From Paenibacillus sp. OVF10 (GTDB lineage: Bacteria > Bacillota > Bacilli > Paenibacillales > Paenibacillaceae): a stretch of DNA of 64,000 nucleotides. The stretch lies in the NCBI GenBank assembly GCA_022836915.1, contig CP094668.1:3906001-3970000 (forward strand), read 5' to 3'. This document shows positions 38,135-46,858 of the stretch, piece after piece. The position numbers and the translations under genes are program-made. The notes beneath the pieces were generated by a model. That model did not search any database, was not told the DNA's origin, and saw only the letters and a program-made list of their open reading frames with translations. How positions within the stretch are numbered: position 1 is the first letter of the stretch; each line of letters opens with the position of its first letter.

Positions 38135-38237
38135 TTGAGTTATCGGGCAGATAAGGGTTTTTGAATTTGATATTCATGATAGAATGAGTTTGAATGGGGC
38201 AAATTAAATAGTATATTTCATGATATAGGGGGAACCA

Positions 38238-38609
38238 ATGGAGACCTTTGCAGAATTTATAGCACGCATCGATAACCCGGAACACCAGGCACGGACGGAA
38301 GAAGTCTTGAACTGGATCACTGAAAAATTTCCGAATTTAAAACAAAAAATAGCCTGGAACCAACCGATGTTTACCGACCATGAGACCTTCATCATTGGTT
38401 TTAGTGTATCCAAGCAACATTTGGCTGTTGCTCCCGAGAAGGCAGGAATTAATCGTTTTTCGGAAGAGATCACGCAGGCGGGTTACGATCATACCAAAGA
38501 ATTGATACGGATGAAGTGGAAACAGGAGATTGATTTTTCGTTACTTGAGCGAATGATTGAGTTTAATATAGCGGATAAGGCAGAGTGTTCAACATTCTGG
38601 CGCAAATAA
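38238..38609 (+). CDS. fra: DUF1801 frataxin-like iron chaperone (Fra/YdhG)
   Basis: A 123-aa DUF1801 protein. METFAEFIARIDNPEHQARTEE, MFTDHETFIIGFSVSKQHLAVAPE and the terminal FNIADKAECSTFWRK match the B. subtilis Fra/YdhG type, described as a frataxin-like chaperone delivering iron for Fe-S cluster and haem synthesis. The assignment is by motif recall, not alignment. It has its own ribosome site (AGGGGGAACC) and terminator. Confidence 0.8.
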   Translation: METFAEFIARIDNPEHQARTEEVLNWITEKFPNLKQKIAWNQPMFTDHETFIIGFSVSKQHLAVAPEKAGINRFSEEITQAGYDHTKELIRMKWKQEIDFSLLERMIEFNIADKAECSTFWRK

Positions 38610-38621
38610 ATCGCGATATAA

Positions 38622-38667
38622 AAAGAAGACCCCAACTTCCGGATACGGAAAGAGGAGGTCTTCTATA
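38622..38667. terminator. bidirectional terminator after fra
   Basis: Stem AGAAGACC / GGTCTTCT with a 25-base loop. It ends in TATATTTT on the plus strand and has an A-rich start giving T-rich sequence on the minus strand, between convergent genes. Confidence 0.68.
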
Positions 38668-38683
38668 TTTTAAACAAAAGCGA

Positions 38684-39663
38684 TTATTGAGCACCTACAA
38701 CAGGGTGAGGTACATAGGGCTCTTCAAGGAATGAGACGTCTTCTGAGGTCAACTTAATGGAAAGAGCACCTACTGCATCTTCCAGATGCGATATTTTGGT
38801 GGCACCGATAATTGGAGCCGCTACAGTGTCTTTTGTAGCAACCACGCAAGTGCAATGTGTGTGCGAGGGACACCGTATTTTTCTGCAATGGATGCAACTC
38901 GTTCAACAACAAGTCGATCTGCATCACTGGTCGCATTGTACTTGGATTTCTGAATTTGGTCTGTCTCGGATCGAAGCGTGGATACGGACCAGTCACGGGT
39001 TAATCTGCCTGAAGCAAGAGGACTGTAGGGAGTTACACCAATCTTTTCTTCCTTGCATAAAGGCAACATTTCACGTTCCTCTTCACGGTAGATGAGGTTC
39101 AAGTGGTTTTGCATGGAGACAAACTTGGTCCAACCGTGTTTCTCTGCTACATGTAATGCTTTTTGGAACTGCCATGCAAACATGGCTGAAGCGCCAATAT
39201 ATCTCACTTTACCGGACTTCACCACATCATGTAAGGCTTCCATGGTTTCTTCAATAGGCGTATTGTAGTCCCAACGATGAATGATATAGAGATCCACATA
39301 ATCGGTTTCCAATCGTTTCAGGCTTTTATCAATCTCACTCAGGATGGCTTTTCTGGAAAGGCCAGAACCGTTGGGTCCTTTATGCATTTGTCCGTGTACT
39401 TTGGTAGCAATGACAACCTCATCCCGATTTGCATAATCTTTTAACGCCCGACCAAGATACTCCTCGCTTGTACCCAGAGAGTATACATTAGCTGTATCGA
39501 AGAAATTAATGCCTAAATCCAACGCTTTTTTGATCACGGGGCGAGAATTTTCTTCATTCAGTACCCATTCATGAACCCATTTACTGGCATCCCCAAATCC
39601 CATACATCCCAGGCAAAATCGAGATACGTCCAAGCCTGTATTACCAAGTTTCGTATATTCCAT
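38684..39663 (-). CDS. aldo/keto reductase (frameshifted near the C-terminus)
   Basis: An NADPH-dependent aldo/keto reductase of about 326 aa, which reduces carbonyls to alcohols. Catalytic residues: D in NFFDTANVYSLGTSEEYLG, K in VVIATKVHGQ, and H in LYIIHRWD; NADP contact SPLASGRLTRDW. As read, the frame ends early at 38821 with LLQKTL. One more base in the T4 run 38831-38834 restores LLQKDTVAAPIIGATKISHLE, the usual C-terminal NADP-binding segment, ending at 38684. The gene is monocistronic and flanked by terminators. Confidence 0.9.
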
Positions 39664-39839
39664 GTTATGTTCAAATCCTTTCTAATGTTTATTATTGCCA
39701 CCTGTATGGTGATCTATTTACACATTATTATGTCATAACAAATGTAACAACCTGTACCACATTTCTATCAAACTTTTGCCTATTCCTATCATAATCTCTG
39801 AATCTGAATCAGTTGAGTCCATTGAAGTTCTCATATAAA

Positions 39840-39890
39840 AAGAACAAGCCACTCGTTTCTCCGGTGGAGATTCAAATGGCTTGTTCATGA
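39840..39890 (-). terminator. terminator of the NmrA-like gene
   Basis: Stem GAACAAGCCA / TGGCTTGTTC with a long loop; on the minus strand the distal arm is followed by TTTTTA. Confidence 0.78.
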
Positions 39891-39923
39891 ATAGTAGGCG
39901 AGAGGGATTTTAAATGAAAAATA

Positions 39924-40802
39924 TTATTTAATCATTGTTTGATGAATCCAATCGCTTATTTTGGTTAATTTAAGATTGGCTTTGATGTTATCCTCCAACT
40001 CTTCATACCGTGGAAGAAGATCTGTATGCCCATCAATCCATTGGTACAATCCTTTAAGTCCTGCTGCTGTCTCACTTCCCAACAAAGGCTGAATCGCTGC
40101 TTCAAAATGATCAAAAGGTAGAGACATGAAGCTGATCTTTTCACCTAATACAGCACTGAATTGTTCCGCTAATTGTGCACCTGTCAGGGCTTCTAATCCG
40201 GGTGCAGGGATAATGCTTCCTGCCAATTCCGAATGAGTCAAGGCATAATAGTGGAATTGAGCTGCATCGTTTAAGCTAATCCAGGAGATCGGCTTGTCTG
40301 CTGGTACCGGGTAGGACAAAACGCCATTGTTCAGTATTCCGGGAATCAGGAAGTTTTCCAAGTATACAATGGGTTCCACAATGATATATGGAAGACCACT
40401 TTGCTGCAATTCATGGATAACTTCACGTTTCAATTCAATTCCTTTGGAATGGGTGATAGGGTCAGGAACATAGGTACCCGTGTTAACTACAATCAATTTA
40501 ACGTTTGCCTGTATAGCAGCATCAATTGCATTTTTAGTATATTGTCTGATCTTATCCGGATTGAACTCCACCGGCAGGTTTAGGAATACTTTACTTACAC
40601 CTTCATGTGCGGTATGGAGCTGTTCCACATCTGATAGATCCCCGATGAAAGCTTCAATGTTTTGTTCCTTTAGTGTTTTGGCTGTTGCCTCATTTCGAGT
40701 AATCGTGCGAACCTCACAACCGTGTTGAACGAGTAATTGAGCGACAGCGCCGCCTTGGGAGCCCGATGCCCCATATACTAAAAATCGATCATTCTGTGTC
40801 AT
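39924..40802 (-). CDS. NmrA-like NAD(P)-binding protein
   Basis: A 292-aa NmrA/HSCARG-type atypical SDR: Rossmann motif FLVYGASGSQGGAVAQLL, IVVNTGTYVP, and YIIVEPIVYLENFLIPG after the substrate loop; no YxxxK catalytic pair is clear. Such proteins bind NADP and may sense redox state or act as quinone reductases. ATG 40802 is about 12 bases after GAAAGGAAG; TTG 40811 is possible. An HxlR regulator gene lies just upstream on the same strand. Confidence 0.85.
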   Translation of the reverse strand: MTQNDRFLVYGASGSQGGAVAQLLVQHGCEVRTITRNEATAKTLKEQNIEAFIGDLSDVEQLHTAHEGVSKVFLNLPVEFNPDKIRQYTKNAIDAAIQANVKLIVVNTGTYVPDPITHSKGIELKREVIHELQQSGLPYIIVEPIVYLENFLIPGILNNGVLSYPVPADKPISWISLNDAAQFHYYALTHSELAGSIIPAPGLEALTGAQLAEQFSAVLGEKISFMSLPFDHFEAAIQPLLGSETAAGLKGLYQWIDGHTDLLPRYEELEDNIKANLKLTKISDWIHQTMIK

Positions 40803-40890
40803 AGTGGTCAATAACTTCCTTTCAATATGTGATTGGAATGAATGAGTTAACACTCAGCAATGACCTCAGCATAACGAATTTAGAATAGGA

Positions 40891-40935
40891 GCGTAAGTAC
40901 GCACATTAATGATATAGAGTATCCCTTAGGATACT
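40891..40935. promoter_or_regulatory. dyad operators upstream of the NmrA-like gene
   Basis: Two perfect dyads in the 146-bp gap: GCGTAAGTACGC (40891-40902) and AGTATCC / GGATACT with a 4-bp loop (40918-40935). They probably bind the neighbouring HxlR regulator. The second has no U-tract, so it is unlikely to be a terminator. Confidence 0.5.
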
Positions 40936-40948
40936 ATGGGAAGGCGTT

Positions 40949-41266
40949 TTACATATGTTTCGATCCCCAATCACCTAGCTGAAACAAGATCGAAGTCAGG
41001 CTTTGTCCTTTTTCTGTAAGGGAATATTCGACTTTAGGCGGAACTACAGGGTGGGTAACACGGTTTATCAAACCAGCTTCTTCAAGTTCTCGTAATTGCC
41101 TGGTTAACGTGCGATGCGTAATGGGGTCAAGCATTTTCTGTAATTCATTGAATCGAATTGTTGAATGGCGGATGAGCCGATTTATAATTAATAGCTTCCA
41201 TTTCCCACCAATCATATTGACTGCAAACTCAACAGGACACCGGTCCTCCACAGGTTCTATATTCAT
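40949..41266 (-). CDS. HxlR-family regulator (YodB/CatR-like)
   Basis: A 105-aa winged-helix regulator: DRCPVEFAVNMIGGKWKLLIIN, RFNELQKMLDPITHRTLTRQL and the wing THPVVPPKVEYSLTEKG. The N-terminal cysteine (residue 9) is in the position where YodB, HypR and related proteins carry a redox-active cysteine that reacts with quinones or disulfide stress; the other HxlR gene in this window lacks it. It probably represses the downstream NmrA-like gene. Confidence 0.9.
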   Translation of the reverse strand: MNIEPVEDRCPVEFAVNMIGGKWKLLIINRLIRHSTIRFNELQKMLDPITHRTLTRQLRELEEAGLINRVTHPVVPPKVEYSLTEKGQSLTSILFQLGDWGSKHM

Positions 41267-41389
41267 ATTTATGTATCCCTCCCAAAAGCATCAACTCATG
41301 TTTCATGTTTCGTTCATTTTATCGAATTTATAAAAGGGTGTATAGCTTACAGCGCATTCAAGGTATGAACCATGCCCAGGACATAAAAA

Positions 41390-41425
41390 AAGATGCCCCC
41401 AGTGTAGCTCGAGGGACATCTATTT
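41390..41425. terminator. possible weak terminator-like hairpin
   Basis: AGATG-CCCC / GGG-ACATCT arms around a 14-base loop, preceded by A7 (a T-run on the minus strand). It lies between the HxlR promoter side and helD, and its owner is unclear. Confidence 0.35.
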
Positions 41426-41468
41426 AATATAAATTATTGTTCAACTCAGACAGAACAGAAAAAAGCAT

Positions 41469-41497
41469 TGAACGTGAAAAAAAGCCATGATATAATC
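41469..41497 (+). promoter_or_regulatory. strong sigma-A promoter of helD
   Basis: TTGAAC (41469-41474), a 17-bp spacer and a consensus TATAAT (41492-41497). The predicted transcript starts near 41504 and has a leader of about 130 nt. Confidence 0.82.
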
Positions 41498-41504
41498 TAT
41501 AGCG

Positions 41505-41598
41505 CAATTGACATTTCTATTGAATATAAAGGGTGAATCATTATTTCTCCTAATTTAATTTTACATCCGACATTCCGATTTGTCAATGCTCTTTTTTT
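41505..41598 (+). promoter_or_regulatory. candidate attenuator in the helD leader
   Basis: Starting at the expected first transcribed bases, GCAATTGACA (41505-41514) can pair with TGTCAATGC (41581-41589). That pairing is followed at once by TCT7, giving a terminator-like structure just before the helD ribosome site. The long loop makes it weak alone; an alternative fold or antiterminator is possible. Confidence 0.45.
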
Positions 41599-41633
41599 GG
41601 TCCTAATAAATGGAAAAGGGAGTGGACTTATTC

Positions 41634-44045
41634 ATGGATAAAACAAACGATTGGAAGTTGGAAAAGGAAAGATTAGTACAGGTGAGGAACAAGCTTCAGG
41701 CAAGACTCGACGAGTTAGAACCGAAGGTTGCCGGACTGCATGAACAGGCTGCCGAAATTCGTAAACGGTTCTGGGAAGAAGTGACGATTAATACGGGTTC
41801 GTACACGGATTTTGAAGATGCATTCTATACCATTAATCAGCAGTCCAGAGTGTTGGCCGAGAGGGAGCGCGGACACAAGCTGTTAACACAACAATGGAAA
41901 AATACAAAGAGACTGCTTCCAACGCCGTATTTTGGCCGTTTCGACTATAAGGAAAAAGGCATGACATTGACTGAACAGATCTACATCGGCGTATCATCCT
42001 TCATGGATGAAGATGGATTGAACTTTCTGATCTATGACTGGCGTACACCAATTGCGAGTCTGTACTATGATCACTCTCCCGGGCCAGCAAGTTATGACAC
42101 ACCTTCAGGACGAATTGAAGGAAAGATGGAGCTCAAGCGTCAATTTCAGATTCAACATGGGCAGCTTCATAGCATGTTTGATTCAACTGAGACGATTGGT
42201 GACGAATTGTTGCAGCAAGTGCTCGCCAAGGGTGCAGACTCACAAATGAAGAGCATTGTAGCAACGATCCAGAAGGAACAAAACGCCATTATTCGTGATG
42301 ACCGAAGCCGAATGCTTATCGTTCAAGGGGCAGCTGGCAGTGGCAAGACGTCCGCTGCGTTACAGCGAGTGGCCTACTTACTATACAAACACCGCCAGAC
42401 CGTCAAAGCAGATCAGATTGTACTTTTCTCCCCGAATCCGATGTTTACCAGTTATACTTCCACCGTGCTCCCGGAACTTGGCGAAGAAAATATGCAGCAG
42501 ACGACTTTCCAGGAATATCTGAATTATTGGCTGGATTCCTCCTTACGACCAGAGGATGCCTTTGATCAGATTGAATATGTGCTGACAGCCCAAGAAGATC
42601 CGGGATATGAAGCTCGTCTGGAGGCGATTAAGTACAAAGCTTCCGAGACATTCCTGCAAGTGCTCCAAAACTACGGTATGTGGCTGGGGCGGGAGGGCAT
42701 GCGGTTCAACGGCATTCAATTTCGGGGACGTGAATTCATCACTTCAGATCGAATCAAGACCCAATTTTACAGTTTGGATCAAAATCTTACCTTGTCCAAC
42801 CGTATACTTCTTTTGCAGGAATGGTTGCTGAGAGAACTTGTTTCGCTGGAACGTCTGGAACGGGAAGCAGACTGGGTTCTGGAGGAGTTGAATTATCTGG
42901 ACACAGAAGAGTACGTGGAAGCTTTCCGCATGCTGCACAAAGAAAAGCCTGTGTTTGATGTGGCGGAAAAATACGCAGCACGAGATAACGGGAATAACAG
43001 TGCAGTGCAAGATGAGGGTGCCTTTAACTTTGGAGTGCAGGAAGAGGAGTTGCTTCGTCAGAAACTGGTGAAAGACATGTTTAAGCCTTTAAGAAAGAGT
43101 GTGCGGAAATTCCAGTTCGTGGATGTGAAAGGCATTTACGAACAACTATTTGTAGATGAAGCCGCTTATCGAGAACAAACGAATGGGGCAATCCCCACAG
43201 CACTGGCCTGAGATTTGTAAACAGACCAAGGCCATGATCCTTCAGAACAAGCTGTTCCATGAGGATGCTACTCCGTATTTATATGTAAAAGAGATGATCG
43301 AAGGCGTCCGGACGAACACAGAGATTCGTTATGTCTTTGTTGATGAAGGCCAGGATTATTCGGCGTTTCAATATGAATATCTTAAAAAGCTGTTTCCTCG
43401 TGCCCGCATGACGGTGCTGGGGGATTTCGGGCAAGCGATCTTTATGCAGGCTACGGATTTGGCAGCATCCAACTCGCCACTGGTTCAACTTTACGGAGAA
43501 GGCGAAACTACATTGATACGCCTTGTACGCAGTTATCGTTCAACCAAAGAGATTGTTGAATTCACGAGACAGATGTTACCAGGGGAGAAGAGATAAGACC
43601 GTTTGAAAGGGGAGATCAGAAGCCTCTTTTAACAAAATTGAAGGACGAAAATCTGCGTGGTGCACAGATTCTCACAGACATCGCCGCGCTTAAGGCGGAG
43701 GGGTTTGATTCCATCGCTGTGATTACGAAAACCGCGGCTGAAAGTCGTGATGCCTATGAAAGGTTGCAAAGTCAAGGCGGCGAAGGGTTACAGCTCATAA
43801 CAAAGGATACACAGATTTTCGAAAAAGGAATCATGGTTATTCCTGTGTATCTCGCCAAAGGCGTTGAGTTCGATGCTGTCCTGGTCTATGATGCTTCACC
43901 CGTTGCTTACAGCCAGGAATATGATCGCAAGCTTCTGTATACGGCCTGCACACGAGCCATGCACCGACTTCATCTATATACAGTGAGTGACTGGTCACCA
44001 TTTGTGCAGGCGTTACCTGCGAATCTGTATGACATAAAATCATAA
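41634..44045 (+). CDS. helD: RNA polymerase recycling helicase-like ATPase HelD (two frame breaks)
   Basis: HelD, a UvrD/Rep-like superfamily 1 ATPase, binds RNA polymerase and frees stalled complexes; relatives confer rifamycin tolerance. The protein is about 803 aa. It has an N-terminal coiled coil that enters the secondary channel (LEKERLVQVRNKLQARLDEL), Walker A QGAAGSGKTSAALQR, motif II VFVDEGQDYS, LVRSYRSTKEI, and the C-terminal VYLAKGVEFDAVLVYD and LYTACTRAMHRL. Two breaks occur: an extra base near G4 43185-43188 or C4 43193-43196 (an insertion, unlike the other breaks), and a missing G in the G4 run 43582-43585. ATG 41634 has GGGAG upstream and is preferred over 41610. Confidence 0.9.
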
Positions 44046-44082
44046 TCCTTATGTAAATCCGTTCTCAATGAAGGACCAAAGA

Positions 44083-44131
44083 AAGATGCTCGGAGCCTTA
44101 TTTCAAAGGTTATCGGGCATCTTCTTTTTAT
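44083..44131 (+). terminator. terminator of helD
   Basis: Long stem AAGATGC-CGG-AGCC / GGTTATCGGGCATCTT with small bulges, followed by CTTTTTA. Confidence 0.82.
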
Positions 44132-44157
44132 AAAGACATGAAACATAAAAGTTATTC

Positions 44158-44187
44158 TTTACTGATCGTTCCCGATGTGATAGATTG
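44158..44187 (+). promoter_or_regulatory. SDR promoter/operator identical in layout to the tetR promoter
   Basis: TTTACT, 17 bp, TAGATT, 29 of 30 bases equal to 35092-35121. The shared spacer carries GATCGTTCCCGATGTG. Confidence 0.75.
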
Positions 44188-44190
44188 TTA

Positions 44191-44229
44191 TTGGGAGTTA
44201 TGAGAATGATCATTCCCATAACAGCTCAA
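44191..44229 (+). promoter_or_regulatory. extended dyad at the SDR transcript start
   Basis: GTTATG / CATAAC arms (44197-44202, 44217-44222) with further GAG/CTC pairing outside, enclosing the perfect palindrome GAATGATCATTC (44204-44215). It lies at the predicted 5' end of the SDR mRNA. It may be a second operator or an mRNA-stabilising hairpin. Confidence 0.45.
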
Positions 44230-44266
44230 AAATGAATACATTCTCAATGAGAGGGAGTAATAATAA

Positions 44267-44970
44267 ATGGATATTTCCAAACAAGTTGCTATAGTAAGTG
44301 GGGCTAATCGAGGGTTGGGCAAGGAACTTGCTCTTGAACTGCTGGCGAGGGGAACCAAAGTGTATGCTGGCGCACGAAACCCTGAATCCATTGATCTGCC
44401 GGGGGTTATTCCACTGCAACTCGATATTACTGATTCACAATCTGTCATGGCTGCAGCTGAGGTAGCTAGTGATGTAACCCTTCTAATCAATAATGCTGGT
44501 TCCGCTACGGGTGCTTCTCTGCTCACGGGTGAGCTGAACGATATTCACTTGGAATTCAATACACATGTATTCGGGACGCTTTCAATGATTCGTGCGTTTG
44601 CACCGGTGATAGAGAAGAATGGGGAGGGTCGATACTGAATATCCTGTCCGCTCTATCTTGGCTCAGCCTTGGTAACTCAGGTGCATATTCAGCTGCAAAA
44701 TCCGCTCAGTGGGGAATTACGAATGCATTACGTCTGGAGTTAGCCCCTAAGAACGTTAGCGTTGCCGGATTGCACGTAGCGTTCATGGATACGGATATGA
44801 CGGCAGGTATCGACGCACCAAAAACGAGCCCAACGGATATTGCCAAAATTGCAATAGATTCCATCGAAGCGGATCTCTACGAGATTCTTGCTGATGATAC
44901 CAGTCGGAATGTACAACAGGGTCTTGCTGGTGGTGTTGCAGCCCTTTACCCACAATTGTTTCAAAAATAG
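44267..44970 (+). CDS. short-chain dehydrogenase/reductase (frameshifted)
   Basis: A classical SDR of about 234 aa: cofactor motif VSGANRGLGKELA, NNAG in LLINNAGSATG, catalytic S near SALSWLSLG, and YSAAKSAQ with the YxxxK pair. The frame breaks in the G4 run 44621-44624; five G restore NGGGSILNILSALSW and continue to TAA 44968-44970. ATG 44267 follows GAGAGGGAG. The substrate is unknown; the promoter shared with the tetR gene at 35140 suggests control by that repressor. Confidence 0.88.
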
Positions 44971-45002
44971 AGAGGTGTAGATACATTTTCTCGCTATAAA
45001 TA

Positions 45003-45034
45003 AACAACCCCCATCAGATATGGTGGGGGTTGAG
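45003..45034. terminator. hairpin between SDR gene and sugar ABC permease
   Basis: CAACCCCCA / TGGGGGTTG stem with a short ATCAGATATGG-like loop. On the minus strand it is followed by TTTATTT, so it can end the ABC transporter operon; on the plus strand the U-tract is poor. Confidence 0.6.
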
Positions 45035-45086
45035 TACGTCATGAATACTCCAATTCTATTCCCTCAAGAACGGTGACAATTAAGGT

Positions 45087-45917
45087 TTAGCCTTTAACTG
45101 CACCGGCTGTGAGGCCGCTGACAATATATTTTTGCCCAAATAGATACAGAATGAATACAGGCAACGAAGTGAGCACGAGATTGGCAAAGATCAGGTTCCA
45201 GTCCCGGCTATATTTGCCGTAGAAATTGTAGATCGACAGTGGCATCGTCCATGTGGAGCTGTCTGTCAGGAAGTACACCGGAATTGTGATGTCATTCCAT
45301 ACGGACATGAACACCATGATCGCTACCGTTGCATTAACGGGCAGGATGAGCGGTGTGACGATGCGGAAGAACACGCCGAACACACTTGCTCCTTCCAGAA
45401 ATGCGACTTCGTCCAGCGCTCGTGGAATGGTTTTGATGAACCCACTGTACAAAAATACACTGAAGGCCGTATTTAACGCGGCATAGATCAGGATAACACT
45501 TGTGATGCTGCCGTAGAACCCCAATCCTTGCACGACCCGTATGGTCGTAATAATCGACATTGGCGCAATTAATCCCATGAAGAAATACATGTAGATGGTG
45601 CCGGATAGTTTGGTTTCCCGACGTGCTAGAATGAATGCCGCTGACGAAGAGGCAACGATATTAATGATGGATGATACACCAGTAATCAAAATGCTGTTGA
45701 AGAACGCTCGCGACAGTCCGCCTTCCTGGAAGACACGAACATAGTTCGAGAACTGCCATGTTTCCGGAAAACTCAAGGAGAAGCTAAGTACTTCAGCACT
45801 GGTTTTGAATGAACCAAAGATCAGAATGACAAGCGGCAACAGAACGATAAGAGAGGCCAGAATCAGGAAACCTTCCACGATATAGTTGCGGATGGCGAGT
45901 TTGCGTGTATAGCCCAT
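45087..45917 (-). CDS. carbohydrate ABC permease (MalG family)
   Basis: A 276-aa inner-membrane permease with six helices and the EAA loop near residue 178, DEVAFLEGASVFGVFFRIVTPLILPVNATVA (EAA---G---------I-LP). It pairs with the MalF-type gene 1 bp upstream and the binding protein before it. No ATPase gene is present, as is usual for CUT1 systems that share an MsmX-type ATPase encoded elsewhere. Confidence 0.93.
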   Translation of the reverse strand: MGYTRKLAIRNYIVEGFLILASLIVLLPLVILIFGSFKTSAEVLSFSLSFPETWQFSNYVRVFQEGGLSRAFFNSILITGVSSIINIVASSSAAFILARRETKLSGTIYMYFFMGLIAPMSIITTIRVVQGLGFYGSITSVILIYAALNTAFSVFLYSGFIKTIPRALDEVAFLEGASVFGVFFRIVTPLILPVNATVAIMVFMSVWNDITIPVYFLTDSSTWTMPLSIYNFYGKYSRDWNLIFANLVLTSLPVFILYLFGQKYIVSGLTAGAVKG

Positions 45918-45918
45918 G

Positions 45919-46791
45919 TTATTCCGTAACCTCCTTACGCCGCATGAAGATCAATAGCGGTATAGCAATAATGGTAACGACCACGAAGAGAAGTGTGTTG
46001 ACCGCGGTACCGAGTCCCCAGTTTCCTTCGCCGAAAGATCGCAGAATGATCGTACCTACGACCTGGGAAGCGTTACCCGGGCCACCACCGGTCATGACAT
46101 ATACTTCGGAGAACACTTTGAGTCCACCGATCAATGTCAGCATCAGGTTAATGTTAATCGCGGGCAGCAAGAGTGGGAGTGTGATTTTGAAAAAACTTCT
46201 CCACGAACTTGCGCCATCAATCTTGGCGGCTTCGTAATATTCTTGAGAAATGGACTGCAGACCAGCCAGATAGATAGCCATCTGGAACCCGGCACTCTGC
46301 CAGATCGAGACGATGGCAATCGTCCAGATCACAATCGAGGGGTTGGTCAGCCAAGCTTGGCTTAACGAATGTAATCCTACAGATTCCAACAAATTGTTGA
46401 TTGTACCTTCGGTACGCAACATGGGAGTGAACAGAATACTGATCACAAGGATGCTGAGAATGGAAGGGGAGTAGAAGATCGCACGCAGCAGGTTCTTTGT
46501 TCTTAATCGCATGTTAAGTCCTACAGCCAGCAATAAACCGATGACATTTTTGCCAACGACGGTGACAATTGCAAATATCGCCGTGTTTTTCAGCGCTAGA
46601 ATAAGCGTTTTGTCCGAGAAAATTTTCTGGAAATTATCCCACCCAATGAACTTCAGCTCCAGCCGATCCAGCCGCCAATCCGTGAATGAATAATAGAAAG
46701 CGGCGAGAGCAGGCACAACGAAAAAGATGGAGTAGATAATCAGTGCGGGAAATATCATGTAATACGAGTACAGATTTTTAGTCCTTTTCAT
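45919..46791 (-). CDS. carbohydrate ABC permease (MalF family)
   Basis: A 290-aa permease with six helices; EAA loop YYEAAKIDGASSWRSFFKITLPLL near residue 182, followed by a helix starting NINLMLTLIGGLKVF and the TGGGPGNASQ segment. It is the MalF partner of the MalG protein encoded after it. Together with the lipoprotein upstream it forms a CUT1 importer, probably for an oligosaccharide. Confidence 0.93.
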   Translation of the reverse strand: MKRTKNLYSYYMIFPALIIYSIFFVVPALAAFYYSFTDWRLDRLELKFIGWDNFQKIFSDKTLILALKNTAIFAIVTVVGKNVIGLLLAVGLNMRLRTKNLLRAIFYSPSILSILVISILFTPMLRTEGTINNLLESVGLHSLSQAWLTNPSIVIWTIAIVSIWQSAGFQMAIYLAGLQSISQEYYEAAKIDGASSWRSFFKITLPLLLPAININLMLTLIGGLKVFSEVYVMTGGGPGNASQVVGTIILRSFGEGNWGLGTAVNTLLFVVVTIIAIPLLIFMRRKEVTE

Positions 46792-46858
46792 GTCTCACAC
46801 TCCGTTATAGCCAGGCAGCATAACGGTCGATCTGTTATGCTGCCTTATATTTCACTCT

